Assembly (NCBI GenBank): GCA_004298725.1
Contig: SCQA01000185.1
Coordinates: 1 to 17,685 of the forward strand
Direction: 5' to 3'
Length of the DNA: 17,685 nt
Origin: a bacterium
GTDB lineage: Bacteria > Desulfobacterota > GWC2-55-46
In this document: positions 14,699-17,685 of the stretch, one piece after another
How positions within the stretch are numbered: position 1 is the first letter of the stretch
Layout: every line of letters starts with the position of its first letter
Program-made: the position numbers and the translations under genes
The notes under the pieces: generated by a model
What the model was told of the DNA's origin: nothing
What the model saw: the letters and a program-made list of their open reading frames with translations, nothing else
The model's database searches: none

Positions 14699-15172
14699 TT
14701 AATCGGTGCCTACTCCGCAAAGGTCGCGCGTGCTTGCCAGCGGTTTTGAACCGCTCGCGGAGTGCATGGCCACCTCAGCGCATAGGTCTTCAATGGTAAT
14801 GGAATTCAAGAATTCAGCTATCTTCACGGCAAGGCCCTTCCACACGCTCTGCGTACTGCACCTGTCCGCGCGTTCGCAACCGGCTCCGGTGTCAAGGCAG
14901 GCAACCGGGTTCAGCGGCTCCTCCACAACGGCTATAACCTCTCCAACGCTTATCTTTGAAGACGGCTTTGCAAGCACGTACCCGCCGCCAGGGCCGCGCA
15001 CACTGTTTACGATTTCGCCCTTTCTAAGTTTAACAAAGAGCTGTTCCAGATAAGAAAGGGAAATTCCTTCTTCAACTGAAATATCCTTAAGCGTTACCGG
15101 TTTATCTCCGGTATGGCACGCAAGATTCACCACGGCGCGCACGGCGTATTGTCCTTTTGTGGATAACCTCAA
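14699..15172 (-). CDS. iscR: Rrf2-family Fe-S regulator, IscR-like
   Basis: IscR senses cluster status through a [2Fe-2S] cluster and represses the isc operon. The winged helix-turn-helix covers about 1-80 (MRLSTKGQYAVRAVV, SLSYLEQLFVKL, RGPGGGY). The cluster cysteines are Cys92, Cys99 and Cys105, a CX6CX5C spacing one residue longer than in E. coli. The fourth E. coli ligand, His107, corresponds to Gln108 in CSTQ. The start is TTG at 15172, with GAGGG about eight bases upstream. It is the first gene of iscR-iscS-iscU and has an IscR-type operator in its own promoter, so autorepression is likely. A nitrosative or other Rrf2 sensor role is less likely given the position. Confidence 0.92.
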   Translation of the reverse strand: MRLSTKGQYAVRAVVNLACHTGDKPVTLKDISVEEGISLSYLEQLFVKLRKGEIVNSVRGPGGGYVLAKPSSKISVGEVIAVVEEPLNPVACLDTGAGCERADRCSTQSVWKGLAVKIAEFLNSITIEDLCAEVAMHSASGSKPLASTRDLCGVGTD

Positions 15173-15242
15173 TTGCCTAACCCTCTGTATTTTAAGGCCT
15201 TACCCATGCATTCTAACAACATGCCCTCGGGCGAATATATAT

Positions 15243-15271
15243 AATTTAATATACCTTATCAAATTTGTCAA
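15243..15271 (-). promoter_or_regulatory. iscR: isc operon promoter
   Basis: On the minus strand a perfect -35 TTGACA (15271-15266) and a -10 TAAATT (15248-15243) are 17 bases apart. Transcription would begin near 15236, giving a leader of about 65 bases that contains a small GCCC-GA-GGGC hairpin. The IscR-type operator overlaps the -35 and the spacer. Confidence 0.75.
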
Positions 15272-15275
15272 GTAT
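15251..15275 (-). promoter_or_regulatory. IscR type-1-like operator
   Basis: The 25-base site reads ATACTTGAC-N7-ATAAGGTAT on the minus strand. Scored by eye against the E. coli type-1 IscR consensus as I recall it (ATASYYGAC core with a matching right half), about 21 of 25 positions agree. It covers the -35 and spacer of the isc promoter, where bound IscR would block RNA polymerase. Confidence 0.68.
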
Positions 15276-15298
15276 TCTTTGGCGTATTTTTTGCCGCA

Positions 15299-15327
15299 TA
15301 GACAGCTTATAGCCTCTCTGTTATAAT
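15299..15327 (+). promoter_or_regulatory. Promoter of the response-regulator/redox operon
   Basis: TAGACA (15299-15304) and a perfect TATAAT (15322-15327) are 17 bases apart on the plus strand. The leader would be about 100 bases long. It contains the 13-base palindrome CCACTT-T-AAGTGG (15395-15407), 30 bases before the ATG at 15437, a possible regulator site or RNA hairpin. The promoter lies about 25 bases from the divergent isc promoter. Confidence 0.7.
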
Positions 15328-15436
15328 CAAACCACTATTATTGTATTGCGCTCCAGCCGTTTCAGGTCTATTATTGCAACACGCAAGCGAATAACCACTT
15401 TAAGTGGATACTATACAGCAATGGACGAGGTGCATC

Positions 15437-16027
15437 ATGAAAAAAATTAGCGTAATGATTGTAGAAGACGGGCAGTTGACTGTGGCTACACTGATGGAAC
15501 ATCTGACTAAACTTGGCTGTTATGAAGTTACAACGGTTATTGACAACGCCGAAGACGCCATTAAACAAGCTACCGCCAAGCGTCCAGACATTGTGCTGAT
15601 GGATATTGTATTAAAAGGCAAAATGGACGGAATAGAAGCCGCGGAAATAATACGCTCCACGCTTGACGTGCCTGTAATATACATTACCGCGTATTCTGAC
15701 GAAGAAAAACTTGCCCGCGCAAAGATAACGGAACCGTTCGGATATATATTAAAACCATTTCAAAAAAGGGAACTGCGCGTTGTCATCGAGATAGCGCTAT
15801 ATAAGCATAAGGCCGAAGCCGAACGGAAACAGCTTACGGAGAGCCTGCTTAAAGCGCTCGAAAACGTAAAGGTGTTAAAGGGGCTTCTGCCGATATGCGC
15901 CTCCTGCAAGAGGATAAGAGACGAAGGCGGCTTCTGGAAACAACTGGAAACATACATAGAAGCGCATTCGGACGCTGGCTTTACTCACGGGCTTTGCCCG
16001 GACTGCGCCATAAAGTATATGTCCTGA
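15437..16027 (+). CDS. Response regulator with C-terminal four-cysteine tail
   Basis: Residues 1-125 form a receiver domain: acidic pair Glu10-Asp11, phosphoacceptor Asp56 in VLMDIVL, Thr84 in YITAYSD and Lys106 in LKPFQ. After a short helical linker (about 125-150) comes a tail with LPICASCKRIRDEGGFW and LCPDCAIK, giving Cys154, Cys157, Cys187 and Cys190, a likely metal-binding CxxC pair. This tail recurs in receiver and PAS proteins of anaerobic bacteria but has no role I know of. There is no DNA-binding domain. The ATG at 15437 is preferred because GAGG lies six bases upstream; an earlier frame start at 15404 lacks one. It ends 10 bases before the redox subunit gene, so they are probably co-transcribed. 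No histidine kinase is nearby. Confidence 0.87.
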   Translation: MKKISVMIVEDGQLTVATLMEHLTKLGCYEVTTVIDNAEDAIKQATAKRPDIVLMDIVLKGKMDGIEAAEIIRSTLDVPVIYITAYSDEEKLARAKITEPFGYILKPFQKRELRVVIEIALYKHKAEAERKQLTESLLKALENVKVLKGLLPICASCKRIRDEGGFWKQLETYIEAHSDAGFTHGLCPDCAIKYMS

Positions 16028-16037
16028 CAAAGGGTTT

Positions 16038-17075
16038 ATGAACAAAAACCTCCGCTTCCTCCCAAAAAACGGCCTTAAAGACCTCTTTGACGGCCTGCTT
16101 TCGGATGGAAAGGTCTTCGGAACAATCAAAAAAGACGGCTTTCCCGCGTTCGCTGAACTTTCCGCTTTTAAAGAACTTGAACTTTTTCTTACCCCGACGC
16201 ACATATCAGCCAAGGGCGTCATTTTTCCTCCACGTGAAACGCTTTTAAAATTCAACATTGAAAAGAACGACTGCACAGCCGTTATATCCGCCGAAAAGCA
16301 GGCTATCATAGGCCTTCACCCGTGCGACATACGCGCCATTACCCTGCTTGACAGCGTATTTAGCGCAGGCGCCCCTGACGCCAACTACCTTGCAAGGCGC
16401 GCCTCAACGCTTATTATCGGTGCGTCGTGCGTACCGGACAAATATTGTTTTTGCAAAAGCCTCGGCACACTGAACATTGAAAACGGATTTGACATATTCC
16501 TGCATACGTCCGCGTCCGGCTTTATCGTGGAAACCGGCACCGAGGCAGGCGCCACAGCCCTTGCCAAATACGCTAAAACACGAAACCCGACCGCGAAAGA
16601 ACTTGGCAAAATGGAAGCGTTCAAAAAACAAAGGTACGCGTCTTTTACAGCCGCTGTCGAATGCGAGCCGTCAAAACTGCCGGAGATATATTCAAAAAGC
16701 AACGACAGCCCTGTATGGGATACAATAGGCTCCATTTGCACCGGTTGCGGCTCGTGCAACAACGTATGCCCCACGTGTTACTGCTTTGACGTAAAAGACG
16801 AAATGACGATAAACCTTAACCAAGGCGAGCGTGTGCGCTACTGGGACGCCTGCACGCTTGAAGACTTCGCCAAAGTCGCCGGCGGGCATAACTTCAGAAA
16901 ATCAAGGGGCGAAAGGCTTAAACACCGCTTCAATAGAAAATTCAACTACCTTACCGACAAATTCGGCTCGCTCTTTTGCGTGGGTTGCGGCAGGTGCTCC
17001 AGAACGTGCCTTGTTAAGATAAATATAACTGAAATAACCAACGAACTTATACATGAATACAAATCAAAAAAATAA
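16038..17075 (+). CDS. Two-[4Fe-4S] ferredoxin subunit, sulfhydrogenase beta / AsrA type
   Basis: This 345-residue cytoplasmic protein belongs to the family of sulfhydrogenase beta subunits and AsrA-type anaerobic sulfite reductase subunits, which pass electrons between the flavin subunit and the catalytic subunits. The N-terminal part holds GLHPCDIRA (92-100) and further cysteines at 131, 137 and 139. Two ferredoxin-type motifs follow: Cys234, 237, 240 and 244, with CPTCYCFD running on, and Cys314, 317, 320 and 324. The usual Pro after the last cysteine is Leu325. AAAGGG sits just before the ATG at 16038. It overlaps the next gene by 23 bases. Catalytic NiFe or siroheme subunits would lie beyond the window, so hydrogenase and sulfite reductase cannot be told apart here. 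Confidence 0.88.
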   Translation: MNKNLRFLPKNGLKDLFDGLLSDGKVFGTIKKDGFPAFAELSAFKELELFLTPTHISAKGVIFPPRETLLKFNIEKNDCTAVISAEKQAIIGLHPCDIRAITLLDSVFSAGAPDANYLARRASTLIIGASCVPDKYCFCKSLGTLNIENGFDIFLHTSASGFIVETGTEAGATALAKYAKTRNPTAKELGKMEAFKKQRYASFTAAVECEPSKLPEIYSKSNDSPVWDTIGSICTGCGSCNNVCPTCYCFDVKDEMTINLNQGERVRYWDACTLEDFAKVAGGHNFRKSRGERLKHRFNRKFNYLTDKFGSLFCVGCGRCSRTCLVKINITEITNELIHEYKSKK

Positions 17076-17685
17076 CTCAGGACCGGTGTCAGCGTACCTT
17101 CCCGTTAAGTGCACGGTAGAGCGCGTAACAAGGCTTACTGAAAAAGAACGGCTCTTCAGACTGAGGCCTGTTGAAGGCGCGTTTGTTTTCGCGCCCGGGC
17201 AGTTCTTCATGGCCGGGCTTCCGGGCTTCGGCGAGGCCCCTTTTTCAGTCGCCGGGCCGTGTTCAAGTAACGGAACCGGAACTGACAACGGCCACGGCTC
17301 GTTTGAATTCTGCATAAGAGCGGTTGGAAGCCTTACAGCCGCGCTTCACAGGCTGAAAAAAAGCGACACCTTGTGGGTAAGAGGGCCTTTCGGCAAAGGC
17401 TTTGACCTTAACGAATTAGAAGGAAAAGACATCCTCTTTGTAGCGGGCGGCATAGGCGTCGTGCCCATGAGAGGGCTTATAAAGTCCATATTAGCGCGCA
17501 GAGATTCATTTGGCGCTCTTACGCTTATATACGGCTCCAAAGCGCCGGACGACATTCTCTTTGGCGAAGAGCTTGCCCAGTGGAACGAGTCCGGCGTAAA
17601 GACGCTCGTAACCATAGACACGCCCGATGACAAGTGGAACGGGCACACCGGCGTGGTAACAACCTTAATGCCCGTGGTTCAGCTC
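17053..17685 (+). CDS. FAD/NAD(P)H oxidoreductase subunit, HydG / AsrB type (partial)
   Basis: The frame is open from 17053 to the window edge (211 codons) and is cut at its 3' end. It resembles the ferredoxin-reductase-like gamma subunit of sulfhydrogenases and AsrB. A beta-barrel flavin part contains FAPGQFFMAGLP (46-57) and EAPFSVAG (61-68). An NAD(P)-binding part contains GPFGKGF (111-117) and VAGGIGVVPMR (130-140). The C-terminal cysteine motif for a [2Fe-2S] cluster would lie beyond the edge. The ATG at 17053 overlaps the preceding gene by 23 bases and has no clear Shine-Dalgarno sequence; an in-frame GTG at 17086 with AGGA just upstream is an alternative. It would exchange electrons between NAD(P)H and the iron-sulfur subunit. 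Confidence 0.88.
   Translation, partial: MNTNQKNNSGPVSAYLPVKCTVERVTRLTEKERLFRLRPVEGAFVFAPGQFFMAGLPGFGEAPFSVAGPCSSNGTGTDNGHGSFEFCIRAVGSLTAALHRLKKSDTLWVRGPFGKGFDLNELEGKDILFVAGGIGVVPMRGLIKSILARRDSFGALTLIYGSKAPDDILFGEELAQWNESGVKTLVTIDTPDDKWNGHTGVVTTLMPVVQL

Overview
The window looks like a chromosomal segment from a Gram-negative, probably anaerobic or facultatively anaerobic bacterium. It carries LPS and outer-membrane genes (lpxC, lnt, an O-antigen-ligase-like gene), an Isc iron-sulfur operon, and the start of an operon for a multi-cluster iron-sulfur/flavin redox enzyme (sulfhydrogenase or anaerobic sulfite reductase type). The phoH-ybeY-dgkA-lnt-prfB order resembles Desulfobacterota- or Nitrospirota-like genomes. 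This placement rests on gene content and synteny, not on a phylogenetic marker.

Layout. 1-517: no gene; homopolymer tracts and one copy of a CCGTCAG-bounded repeat. 518-7386, minus strand: lpxC, a strong terminator, phoH, ybeY, a hicB-hicA toxin-antitoxin pair, a DgkA-PAP2 fusion, lnt and prfB. prfB needs a programmed +1 frameshift, whose site is intact. 7519-7728, minus: a small DUF2905-type membrane protein. 8057-9337, plus: an O-antigen-ligase/polymerase-like membrane protein, followed by a repeat island (second CCGTCAG element plus a REP-like inverted pair). 9629-12807, minus: mnmA-mtaB-rnc with overlapping ends. 13026-15172, minus: iscR-iscS-iscU, closed by a terminator and preceded by a promoter that contains a recognisable IscR type-1-like operator. 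15437 to the end, plus: a response regulator with a four-cysteine tail, then a two-cluster ferredoxin-type subunit and a flavin reductase subunit that runs off the window.

How the genes work together. The left cluster joins envelope biogenesis (LpxC for lipid A, the DgkA-PAP2 fusion for lipid phosphate turnover, Lnt for lipoproteins) with RNA and translation functions (YbeY, PhoH, RF2). The middle cluster modifies tRNA (MnmA, MtaB) and processes RNA (RNase III). IscS normally supplies the sulfur for MnmA, and Isc clusters are needed by MtaB and by the redox operon on the right.

The most unusual feature is at 4141-4684. The hicBA pair sits between two direct copies of the last 59 bases of ybeY (53/59 identical), as if it had arrived by integration at the ybeY 3' end. 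A long palindrome abuts the distal copy exactly. Other points worth checking are a Gly in place of a catalytic Asp in RNase III, SPY in place of SPF in RF2, Gln in place of the cluster-ligating His in IscR, and two promoters placed so close to their start codons that the mRNAs may be nearly leaderless.
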